DNA from: Chloroflexota bacterium
GTDB lineage: Bacteria; Chloroflexota; Anaerolineae; Anaerolineales; UBA4823
Direction: 5' to 3'
Length of the DNA stretch: 6,219 nucleotides
NCBI GenBank assembly: GCA_030636125.1
Contig: DAOVXM010000168.1
Location: 1 to 6,219, forward strand
The notes beneath the pieces were generated by a model that did not search any database, was not told the DNA's origin, and was given only the letters and a program-made list of their open reading frames with translations. The translations under genes and the position numbers were made by a program. How positions within the stretch are numbered: position 1 is the first letter of the stretch; every line of letters starts with the position of its first letter. Below, piece after piece: positions 1 to 6,035 of the stretch.

Positions 1-304
1 AGTACGAAACTCACTTTGCTTTGGGATATTTAATGGTGAAAAGCAAATTGGATTCGCCCGCGTTGTTTCGGATTTTGTAACATTTGCCTTTCTGGCAGAT
101 GTATTTATCCTAGAGGAATATAGGGGACGAGGTCTATCAAAGTGGCTACTTGAATTCATTTTGGACCACCCTGATTTACATGGATTGCGACGCTGGATGC
201 TGGCGACACGCGATGCCCATGGATTATATGCTAAATTTGGATTCCAGCCTCTTTCACATCCGGAGCGGCTAATGGAAATTCATCAACCTGATATTTACAG
301 ATGA
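1..304 (+). CDS. GNAT family N-acetyltransferase, C-terminal part (5' end outside window)
   Basis: An open frame beginning at base 2 encodes the last 100 residues of a protein and ends in TGA at 302-304. The translation has the GNAT core: a strand pair around IGFARVVSD (residues 16-24), then VFILEEYRGRGLSKWL (34-49) containing the acetyl-CoA pyrophosphate-binding R-G-R-G-L loop, then ATRDAHGLYAKFGFQPL (68-84), the usual final helix and strand. The family uses acetyl-CoA to acetylate an amine and acts in the cytoplasm. The tail HPERLMEIHQPDIY fits a widespread group of small (about 140-residue) GNAT proteins, so about 40 residues are probably missing. The substrate cannot be told from sequence. 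The gene is co-directional with the secreted protein that follows 52 bases later, but a separate promoter seems to overlap its last codons, so it need not share that gene's job. Confidence 0.88.
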   Translation, partial: VRNSLCFGIFNGEKQIGFARVVSDFVTFAFLADVFILEEYRGRGLSKWLLEFILDHPDLHGLRRWMLATRDAHGLYAKFGFQPLSHPERLMEIHQPDIYR

Positions 305-323
305 TCGTAAAGTCTTATATGAT
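294..323 (+). promoter_or_regulatory. Candidate sigma-70-type promoter for the NAGPA gene
   Basis: TTTACA at 294-299 (5 of 6 to TTGACA) is followed after 18 bases by TATGAT at 318-323 (5 of 6 to TATAAT). A start near base 330 would give a leader of about 27 bases before the ATG at 357. The -35 box lies within the last sense codons of the preceding acetyltransferase gene. This is a match by eye to a short consensus in AT-rich DNA, so a chance hit is possible. Confidence 0.42.
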
Positions 324-345
324 TTTTCACCTACAAAAAATTATT

Positions 346-349
346 GGAG
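346..349 (+). promoter_or_regulatory. Ribosome binding site of the NAGPA gene
   Basis: GGAG sits seven bases upstream of the ATG at 357, a standard Shine-Dalgarno spacing. It supports this start, which also opens directly onto a signal peptide. Confidence 0.7.
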
Positions 350-356
350 ACCAACC

Positions 357-2054
357 ATGAAAACTCGAGTATTCTTTACTGTTATGATTTTTAGTTTTAC
401 GCTTATAACTCCCCTCTATGCGGTTCCCGCGGCTCCTCTCACTGATGTTGAATTTCCAGATGAATGGGAATCGGTCGCCAATGGTATCGATTACCAAATA
501 TTTCATTTGACGAATCCTAGACCGATCAATATATTTGTTGCCAGAATGGAGCGAGTAAATCCTGACCTAGCGATTGATACCAGTATAGCTCAAGGGAAAT
601 TGTCCGGCGGTAGAGAGACGATCAGTGATATGGCTTCACGCTACGATCAGGCCATAAATTATTGGGGGCAGTCCTGGGGTTCGCGCAATAATGTAGTTGT
701 GGCGATCAATGGTTATTATTTCGATCCGGATGGAACAATCTGGAGCGGTTTGGTAAATTCAGGTTGGTACTCCAAACGTTTCAGCGATTATGTGGGAGAC
801 GCCGGTTTTGCCTGGGGGGTGAGTGGTAAAGCCTATATTGGGGATTGTGTCTATCATAAATCTAGCAAGCAATTTATTACCTTCAAGAAAACCGGATACA
901 CGCCAAATTTTCAAGAGATAAACGTTCCCCGCTCCGAAATCGATCCAGAAAAAATTATCCTCTACACGCCCCAGTATGACTCAGACACCAACACAGTCTC
1001 AACCAAAGATGAACCAATATTAGAGATCTTGGTAGAAATGCAGCGCCCAAACTTGATATTACCTGCTCCTGCTACGGCAGACGGTTATATAAGAGACATC
1101 CGGGATAAACAAGGTTCGACTCAATTACCATTTGATCATGTGGTCCTATCCGTGTGGGGTGATGTGCGTGCAACAATTTTGGAGAAGATAGCGATTGGTG
1201 AAATCGAGGTGGGGGATGAGATTGGAATCACTCAAGAAATTACCGATTGTGCCAAATCGACACAAAATGACTGGACGAAAACCTATGCCAGCATCGGTGG
1301 TGATTATCATTTTCTTAATGATGGTGATGTTCGGACGGATTACGGAAATCCTGATGCTTATGTGGCGAACTCTCGTACTGCGGTCGCCTTCAACGATAAT
1401 TATATTTTCTTCGTTGTAGTAGATGCCTTTGATCCTGGCGTAAGTATGGGCATAAAGATAGTTGAATTAGGAGGGTTTTTACGGGATCAACCTGAGATAC
1501 AAGCGACAGATGCTGTCACGCAAGATAGTGGAGGTTCTTCAACGATGGTAATTAATGGAGAAGTGGTAAATAATACCTATTGTAATTTCACCCGGAACTG
1601 TGGAACAGAAATTGATTTAGAGGGATCTGTCCAACTTGATATCATTGGTGAGGAAGAATTAGAAATATTGTATGGAAAGGAATGGGATGATAGTGCGGGT
1701 ATCCTAGAGCCACTGGTAGGAAACGGCGTGATGATGGTTGCGGTAGAGCCATTCGAGCAATCAACAACCTTTGAATCAGGCTGGTATGCGAGATCAACAG
1801 AGGCGACTAATGTGCGTTTGGGTCCAGGCAGCAACTATTCATCCTTGGGGATTATTCAAGAAGGAACGACGGGCATTATCCTGGATCATATGAACAAGTT
1901 GAATGGAGTATGGGCAAAGAGTTCGGTTTCATCGAATTCGTATTGGTGGAAAGGTGAATTTGGTAATATGGTCGGATGGGTTAAAGAAGAAACCCTTTTT
2001 GGTTGGGATAACGTTGGAAGCATTAAAACTTATCTGCCATCTGTGTCTCGCTGA
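357..2054 (+). CDS. Secreted phosphodiester glycosidase (NAGPA domain) with C-terminal bacterial SH3 domain
   Basis: A 565-residue exported protein. Residues 1-25 form a signal peptide: basic start MKTR, hydrophobic core, likely cleavage after A22 or A25. The central part matches the NAGPA/DUF2233 fold, named after the mammalian lysosomal uncovering enzyme that removes GlcNAc from a phosphodiester. Visible motifs are NGYYFDPDG (118-126), SRTAVAF (339-345) and DSGGSSTMVINGEVVN (390-405); the last is the family's D-G-G-G-S-S-T motif with its first Gly replaced by Ser. Residues about 476-547 form an SH3b domain with the hallmark NVRLGPGSNY (485-494) and W-V-K-E at 541-544, usually a wall- or glycan-binding module. 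Four cysteines (164, 298, 409, 415) could form two disulfides outside the cell. The chain ends YLPSVSR. Bacterial members probably act on surface or exopolysaccharide phosphodiesters, but the substrate here is unknown. The family assignment is strong; the activity is inferred. Confidence 0.88.
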   Translation: MKTRVFFTVMIFSFTLITPLYAVPAAPLTDVEFPDEWESVANGIDYQIFHLTNPRPINIFVARMERVNPDLAIDTSIAQGKLSGGRETISDMASRYDQAINYWGQSWGSRNNVVVAINGYYFDPDGTIWSGLVNSGWYSKRFSDYVGDAGFAWGVSGKAYIGDCVYHKSSKQFITFKKTGYTPNFQEINVPRSEIDPEKIILYTPQYDSDTNTVSTKDEPILEILVEMQRPNLILPAPATADGYIRDIRDKQGSTQLPFDHVVLSVWGDVRATILEKIAIGEIEVGDEIGITQEITDCAKSTQNDWTKTYASIGGDYHFLNDGDVRTDYGNPDAYVANSRTAVAFNDNYIFFVVVDAFDPGVSMGIKIVELGGFLRDQPEIQATDAVTQDSGGSSTMVINGEVVNNTYCNFTRNCGTEIDLEGSVQLDIIGEEELEILYGKEWDDSAGILEPLVGNGVMMVAVEPFEQSTTFESGWYARSTEATNVRLGPGSNYSSLGIIQEGTTGIILDHMNKLNGVWAKSSVSSNSYWWKGEFGNMVGWVKEETLFGWDNVGSIKTYLPSVSR

Positions 2055-2056
2055 TT

Positions 2057-3073
2057 ATGATAAACTCGCTTCCGGTTGGCAAATTACCCCAGGATCTGTT
2101 AGGTAGACTTCTGGAAAAGAGGCCTATCAAAGACGAGCGGATTATCCTCGGACCTGGTGTTGGCATGGATTGTGCGGTTATCGATAATGGCCCCTCCTGC
2201 CTGGTATTTAAATCTGATCCGATTACATTTGCGACGGATGAACTCGGTTGGTACGCAGTTCAAATAAATACCAATGATATCGTTACGACAGGAGCGCTGC
2301 CGCGTTGGCTCTTGATGACCTTACTCCTACCTGAAGAAGTAACATCTACCGAATTGGTGGAGGAGATATTCGAACAGGTATATCGCGCATCTGATGAGAT
2401 CGGGATTGTTGTCATTGGTGGACACACCGAAATCACCTATGGCTTAAATCGACCGATAATCGTGGTCACTTTGGTGGGGGAAGTAAATCGTGAGGATTTG
2501 ATCACACCACGCGGTTGCAGCCCTGGTGACTACCTGTTGCTGACCAAAGGCGTTCCTATCGAGGGGACAACCATACTTGCTAGAGAATTCCCCGAGCGAT
2601 TAAGTAAGCACTTGACTAGGGACGAATTGTCACGAGCTAGAAATTTTTTAAAGGATCCTGGAATAAGTGTCTTGCGAGACGCTCAGATTGCGATCTCAGC
2701 GGGGAAGATCACTGCTATGCATGATCCCACAGAAGGAGGTATAGCCGCGGCTTTATGGGAATTGGCAGCGGCGAGTAGCAGAACATTCGTGATCGATCCC
2801 TATGCCATATCGATACCATCTTTATCTGGGAAAGTATGCCAGGCATTAAAAATCGATCCATTTTCTACTATCGCCTCTGGGGCTCTACTGATGTCGGTCC
2901 GTAATGAGGATGCTAAGTATGTCTGTGCTGCGTTGGAAGCAGAGGGGATTCTGTGTGCACAGATTGGATATGTAGAGGATGGACCGCCAGTGGTGTTTAC
3001 TGAGGAACAAAACACACGCCGAAAAATGGTTCGCCCCACTCGCGACGAGATTGCCAGGCTGTATGAACGTTAG
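2057..3073 (+). CDS. AIR synthase-related (HypE-like) ATP-binding protein
   Basis: A 338-residue cytoplasmic protein of the PurM/AIR-synthase superfamily (PurM, PurL, HypE, ThiL, SelD), whose members bind ATP and phosphorylate or dehydrate an amide, acyl or carbamoyl group. The N-terminal domain has GPGVGMDCAVID (32-43), SDP (53-55), NTNDIVTTGALP (71-82) and GGHTE (121-125). The C-terminal domain begins around 150 and carries HDPTEGGIAAALWELA (222-237), typical of HypE-like members. True HypE ends in Pro-Arg-Ile-Cys, whose cysteine receives the carbamoyl group; this chain ends ARLYER, so it should not be called hypE. ATG 2057 lies two bases after the preceding stop codon. No Shine-Dalgarno is evident, so translation probably depends on reinitiation. 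The N-terminus LPVGKLPQDLL fits related proteins I recall, supporting this start. Substrate and pathway are unknown; no hydrogenase or purine gene is visible in the window. Confidence 0.85.
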   Translation: MINSLPVGKLPQDLLGRLLEKRPIKDERIILGPGVGMDCAVIDNGPSCLVFKSDPITFATDELGWYAVQINTNDIVTTGALPRWLLMTLLLPEEVTSTELVEEIFEQVYRASDEIGIVVIGGHTEITYGLNRPIIVVTLVGEVNREDLITPRGCSPGDYLLLTKGVPIEGTTILAREFPERLSKHLTRDELSRARNFLKDPGISVLRDAQIAISAGKITAMHDPTEGGIAAALWELAAASSRTFVIDPYAISIPSLSGKVCQALKIDPFSTIASGALLMSVRNEDAKYVCAALEAEGILCAQIGYVEDGPPVVFTEEQNTRRKMVRPTRDEIARLYER

Positions 3074-4524
3074 CTCTTTGATTGGCGATCTTTGATTAAA
3101 CCCCAGACACCCAATATCAACGCGATTAGGATAAGGAAAACATTAACCCTAAAGGTGTCATCCAATGCATAGACTTGCGAGGTTGCAGGTGCGTATGTGG
3201 CTCCTCCAGCTAATGAGCCACCTGAATAGAAGAAGACGCGCGCTGACCAAATTGCTCCAAGTATGGCGATACCAGTCGTCTGTCCGAGCGTCCGGGTGAT
3301 AGCAAGCAATCCTGAAACGATCCCTAAACGTTCACTCGGAGCCGTACCCATGATTGCACTATTATTTGGGGATTGAAAAATACCCATCCCGATTCCGATT
3401 GGCAGGAAACGTAACAGATAACCCATAATATTAGTATTCGTGCCTAAAGAACTCAAACTGTAGTATCCAATTAACAGGACAATCAACCCTATTACTGTAA
3501 TAGGGCGCGTTCCATAGCGGTCAGAAACACTTCCGGAAATTGGCGCAGTAATACCCATTGCGATCGGAACCGCAGCGAGCAATAACCCTACTTGCCGCGT
3601 GTCGTATCCCAGGACATTTTCGAGATAAAACGGTATGAGTATTATTGTTCCGGCGATCGTTATAAATGTGAGAAAGCCAGTTAGCAGGTTAATGCTGAAC
3701 AACCTGTTTTGAAACAGGCGTAAATCTACCATTGGCTGGTCAATTCGTAATTCGATTACTATGAAAATTATTAAGAAGAATAGCCAACTGCCAAACAGTA
3801 ATAGAATTCGTTGGTTGCTAAAGCCACTCTGTTGGCCTAAAGTGAGAGCTGTTAATCCTGATAGAAGGCTCAGTAAGAGAGTGAGCGCCCCAAAGTAATC
3901 GAACCTTTGCCTACCGGTTGGTTTGATATCAGGCACATAGCGTATGACCATCAATGTGCCGATAATACCGACTGGCAAATTCACATAGAATATCCAACGC
4001 CACGAAAGAGCATCTATTAGGAAGCCACCAATCGTTGGACCAGCGACAATACCAATAGATACTAATGACCCACTGATGCCGAGGGCTTTGCCACGCTCAC
4101 TTGGCGGGAAGGCCTCAGTTATGATTCCCATTCCCAAGGCCATTATCATCGCGGCTCCAATAGCTTGTAGTACGCGAAAAGCGATCAGCCAATATATAGT
4201 TGGAGCTAGACCGCACAAAACAGAACCGAGTGTAAAGACAATAAATCCGATGGTGTAGATCGGTTTTTTTCCAATCATATCCGCCAAGCGACCAACACTA
4301 AGAATAAGCGTTGTTATTGTCAAGAGGTAGGCAAGCACAACCCACTGAACTGTGGCGAAATCAGTGTTAAAACTCCTCACCAGAGTCGGTAGTGCGATGT
4401 TGACGATGCTCCCGTCAATGGTTGCTAAAAAGATACCCATGCCCACTGCTGCCAATACATACCACTTCAGGCTGTAATCGATGGGTTGAGTGGTAATTTC
4501 CTGGGGTTTATGGGTGGCAGTCAT
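3070..4524 (-). CDS. MFS exporter of the DHA2 family (14 TM, EmrB/QacA type)
   Basis: A 484-residue inner-membrane proton-coupled drug or metabolite exporter. About 14 hydrophobic helices can be counted, as in the DHA2 (EmrB/QacA) branch. In this numbering: TM1 motif ATIDGSIVNIALP (34-46) with its Asp37; motif A GRLADMIGKK (78-87) between TM2 and TM3; motif B around FRVLQAIGAA (116-125, Arg117); motif C GIVAGPTIGG (158-167), the antiporter signature; a second-half A-like loop SDRYGTRP (334-341); and QSPNNSAIMG (384-393). An in-frame ATG at 4566 would add 14 residues but would run 43 bases into the upstream gene without a clear Shine-Dalgarno. The ATG at 4524 has AGGA eight bases upstream and overlaps the upstream stop by one base (TAATG), so it is preferred. 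It is the last gene of the alaX-GNAT-MFS operon, and its TAA overlaps the opposing gene's TAG. The transported compound cannot be predicted. Confidence 0.9.
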   Translation of the reverse strand: MTATHKPQEITTQPIDYSLKWYVLAAVGMGIFLATIDGSIVNIALPTLVRSFNTDFATVQWVVLAYLLTITTLILSVGRLADMIGKKPIYTIGFIVFTLGSVLCGLAPTIYWLIAFRVLQAIGAAMIMALGMGIITEAFPPSERGKALGISGSLVSIGIVAGPTIGGFLIDALSWRWIFYVNLPVGIIGTLMVIRYVPDIKPTGRQRFDYFGALTLLLSLLSGLTALTLGQQSGFSNQRILLLFGSWLFFLIIFIVIELRIDQPMVDLRLFQNRLFSINLLTGFLTFITIAGTIILIPFYLENVLGYDTRQVGLLLAAVPIAMGITAPISGSVSDRYGTRPITVIGLIVLLIGYYSLSSLGTNTNIMGYLLRFLPIGIGMGIFQSPNNSAIMGTAPSERLGIVSGLLAITRTLGQTTGIAILGAIWSARVFFYSGGSLAGGATYAPATSQVYALDDTFRVNVFLILIALILGVWGLIKDRQSKS

Positions 4525-5090
4525 TAAGAAATTCCTTCTCCGTGAGCAGAATTTTTGGATTTCCATTCATAATCAAGTATTGCGTATAGCAATGTATCTT
4601 TCCATTTTCCTTTGAGCAACTCATTCTCGCGTAAATGCCCCTCTTTGCGCATGCCGATATTTTTTAGAACATGCCAAGAGGCAATATTATCAAGCAAACA
4701 GTGTGCCCAAATCCGATGGAGTTTCAACTCTCTAAAACCAAATGAAACGATTGCTTGTGCAGCTTCGGTGGCAAAACCTTTCCCCCAATAATCTGGTGCA
4801 ATTTCGTAACCGATATCTGCTTCTTTGGCATCTTGACTTTTCATACGGATGCCACAATTACCAATTAACCGCTGTTGCTCTGGCAGAGTTATAGCAAGCT
4901 GAAATTTGTTGCGTGGTTGTTCACCTTGCCATTCAATAAACTGTTGGATGAACTCACGCACAGCCTGTTCTTTTCTCTCCGTCCATGGGTAATACCGCAT
5001 ATATTTCGGGTTGGATTGATAAACTAGGGTTTCTTTCCAATCTTGATGATTAAATTCGCGTAATAGTAGGCGCTTGGTCCGAACAATCAT
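4524..5090 (-). CDS. RimJ/RimL-type GNAT N-acetyltransferase
   Basis: A 188-residue cytoplasmic acetyl-CoA-dependent acetyltransferase of the Acetyltransf_3 (RimJ/RimL) branch. It begins IVRTKRLLLREF (2-13), the standard first strand. It then has LIGNCGIR (75-82) and IGYEIAPDYWGKGFATEA (93-110), in which W-G-K-G-F-A-T-E is the acetyl-CoA-binding motif A. DNIASWHVLKNIGMRKEGHLRE (134-155) follows, the family's N-x-x-S-x-x-x-L-x-x-x-G-x-x-x-E-G segment. Length and order are complete. Relatives acetylate ribosomal-protein N-termini or free amines on small molecules, including antibiotics; which applies here is open. Its ATG overlaps the alaX stop codon as ATGA and no separate Shine-Dalgarno is seen, indicating translational coupling. 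Its own stop overlaps the exporter start. Joint expression with a tRNA-editing enzyme and a DHA2 exporter makes a detoxifying role plausible but unproven. Confidence 0.9.
   Translation of the reverse strand: MIVRTKRLLLREFNHQDWKETLVYQSNPKYMRYYPWTERKEQAVREFIQQFIEWQGEQPRNKFQLAITLPEQQRLIGNCGIRMKSQDAKEADIGYEIAPDYWGKGFATEAAQAIVSFGFRELKLHRIWAHCLLDNIASWHVLKNIGMRKEGHLRENELLKGKWKDTLLYAILDYEWKSKNSAHGEGIS
4532..4541 (-). promoter_or_regulatory. Ribosome binding site deciding the MFS start
   Basis: On the minus strand this reads GGAGAAGGAA. Its AGGA core (4533-4536) is eight bases from the ATG at 4524-4522. It lies inside the final codons of the acetyltransferase gene and favours the 4524 start over the in-frame ATG at 4566. 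Confidence 0.7.
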
Positions 5091-5815
5091 TGGGTTGCTA
5101 AAACTTCGACATATATCCGCTTGTTAATTTTTCCTTTGCTTTTATAATCGACTACCCGAATTCCACCAACTTCAGATGTATTTTTCACATGGGTTCCGCC
5201 ATCAGCTTGTAAATCGAGGCCAACGATTTCAACAACACGGACTTCCTGGATACCTTCTGGTAACAAGTTGACCTTAGTGCGGATTAGATCAGGGATCTGG
5301 AAAGCCTGCTCACGCGGTAAGATTTTTACTTCCACCGGGCGAGTCTTAGACACCTCTAAGTTGATGGATTTTTCAATTTGGGCAACTAATTCTTTGTGCA
5401 TCGTCTCGAACTCGAAATCCATGCGACCTTTTAGTGGCTCCATAGAGCCACCTGTTACGGATGCGCCATAGTCGCGGAAGATCACACCACATAATATGTG
5501 CATAGCAGTGTGCGTTCGCATAAGTTGGTAGCGCTGATCCCAATCAATCGCTCCTGATATAGTGGCTCCGACCTTGGGTAGGGGAGAATCTCCTTCGATC
5601 AAATGTAAGAGTTTGCCCCCAATATTTTTAGCTCTTTTTACGATATATTTATTACCATTTGTGGTTAGTGTACCGGTATCTGGTGGTTGTCCACCACCAC
5701 CGGGATAGAAGATGGTTCGATCGAGAATCAATCCACGATTTTCCTCATCAACAGAAACAATCGTGGCATTAAAAGTTTGTAGGTAGCTATCGTTTTGGTA
5801 GAGTAGGATCGTCAT
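5087..5815 (-). CDS. alaX: Alanyl-tRNA editing protein AlaX (AlaX-M type)
   Basis: A 242-residue free-standing homologue of the AlaRS editing domain. Enzymes of this family hydrolyse mischarged Ser-tRNA(Ala) (some also Gly) in the cytoplasm. Residues about 1-90 form the small barrel with the glycine-rich motif FYPGGGGQPPDTG (36-48). The catalytic domain follows, with RTHTAMHIL (100-108) giving the zinc ligands His102 and His106, and DLQADGGTHVKNTSEVG (201-217) giving His209. The usual third ligand, the Cys of C-G-G-T-H, is Asp205 here. The length and the presence of the Gly-rich motif without a long C-terminal extension fit AlaX-M. The ATG at 5815 has AAAGGA (5827-5822) six bases upstream. 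It is the first gene of the tight operon with a GNAT enzyme and an MFS exporter. No T-box consensus is visible in its leader. The function is assigned from clear family motifs; activity with the altered ligand is not shown by sequence. Confidence 0.92.
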   Translation of the reverse strand: MTILLYQNDSYLQTFNATIVSVDEENRGLILDRTIFYPGGGGQPPDTGTLTTNGNKYIVKRAKNIGGKLLHLIEGDSPLPKVGATISGAIDWDQRYQLMRTHTAMHILCGVIFRDYGASVTGGSMEPLKGRMDFEFETMHKELVAQIEKSINLEVSKTRPVEVKILPREQAFQIPDLIRTKVNLLPEGIQEVRVVEIVGLDLQADGGTHVKNTSEVGGIRVVDYKSKGKINKRIYVEVLATQ

Positions 5816-5821
5816 GACCGT

Positions 5822-5827
5822 TCCTTT
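5822..5827 (-). promoter_or_regulatory. Ribosome binding site of alaX
   Basis: The minus strand reads AAAGGA six bases before the alaX ATG. It is the only strong Shine-Dalgarno before the first two operon genes, since the GNAT gene appears to rely on coupling. Confidence 0.65.
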
Positions 5828-5882
5828 CTTTCATAGTGTTCAATATTTCTTAGGCGAAATAGAATAGAGTAATCAAGCCACT

Positions 5883-5891
5883 ATTTTACCA
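5883..5891 (-). promoter_or_regulatory. Candidate extended -10 promoter element for the alaX operon
   Basis: On the minus strand this reads TGGTAAAAT, an extended -10 (TGn plus TAAAAT, 5 of 6 to TATAAT). Transcription would start near 5876, giving a leader of about 60 bases. No good -35 is present: the expected position (5906-5911) reads GAACAT. An extended -10 can work without a strong -35, but the evidence is thin. Confidence 0.28.
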
Positions 5892-5978
5892 GGTAGTTGT
5901 AGGGCATGTTCTCTTCGGATTGATATTAATAGCTGTAAAAACTGACTTTGACTGAATTTACATTATTTGTAATGCAAC

Positions 5979-6035
5979 ACACGACACACTTGAACATGGA
6001 TGTTCAGATAAGTATGATTACAATATGTGTCGTGT
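5979..6035. repeat. Imperfectly nested inverted repeat in the gap upstream of alaX
   Basis: The 253-base gap between alaX and the next minus-strand gene (5816-6068) holds no convincing gene. Within it, ACACGACACA (5979-5988) is repeated inverted as TGTGTCGTGT (6026-6035), with two further pairs outside after one mismatch. Between the arms lies a second palindrome (5991-6006). In RNA this gives a 10-bp stem with an asymmetric internal loop and an inner hairpin. On the plus strand TTTT (6035-6038) follows the outer arm; on the minus strand, the direction of the flanking genes, no T-tract follows. It is therefore not a standard terminator for the gene upstream. It could be a regulator site, a processed RNA structure or a relic of a small mobile element. 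Confidence 0.6.
5991..6006. promoter_or_regulatory. Operator-like perfect palindrome TGAACAT-GG-ATGTTCA
   Basis: Seven-base perfect arms are separated by two bases, a typical shape for a dimeric repressor site. It resembles the Gram-positive LexA box (GAAC-N4-GTTC), but here the half-sites are six bases apart, so LexA is not assigned. It lies about 175 bases upstream of the alaX start and about 60 bases downstream of the preceding gene's stop. The regulator is unknown. Confidence 0.35.

Noticed and set aside
1195..1419. Plus-strand 74-codon open frame inside the NAGPA gene
   Set aside because: It lies wholly within a strongly supported coding region in another frame, has no family resemblance and no ribosome binding site of note. 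The same applies to the short frames at 1577-1834, 1903-2106, 2800-3039, 4076-4258 and 5268-5471.
2057..3073. Calling this gene hypE or purM
   Set aside because: The HypE C-terminal cysteine motif is missing and the motifs are not those of canonical PurM; only superfamily membership is supported.
3075..3097. Nine-base direct repeat TCTTTGATT with a five-base spacer at the end of the MFS gene
   Set aside because: It lies in the polar C-terminal codons of the exporter, is short and has no features of an attachment site or insertion scar.
3070..4566. Longer MFS reading frame starting at ATG 4566 (498 residues)
   Set aside because: The extra 14 residues would overlap the acetyltransferase gene by 43 bases, begin without a clear Shine-Dalgarno and look unlike a normal MFS N-terminus. 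The ATG at 4524 has a good ribosome binding site and a TAATG junction.
5681..5696. TGGTGG-ttgt-CCACCA hairpin inside alaX
   Set aside because: It is explained by the Gly-Gly-Gly-Gly-Gln-Pro-Pro codons of the conserved AlaX glycine-rich motif.
5816..5990. T-box or other tRNA-sensing leader before alaX
   Set aside because: No AGGGTGG-type T-box core or specifier-loop pattern could be found, and there is no intrinsic terminator before the start codon.
5991..6006. LexA/SOS box
   Set aside because: The half-sites GAAC and GTTC are present but separated by six bases, not the four of the Gram-positive box, and no SOS gene is adjacent.
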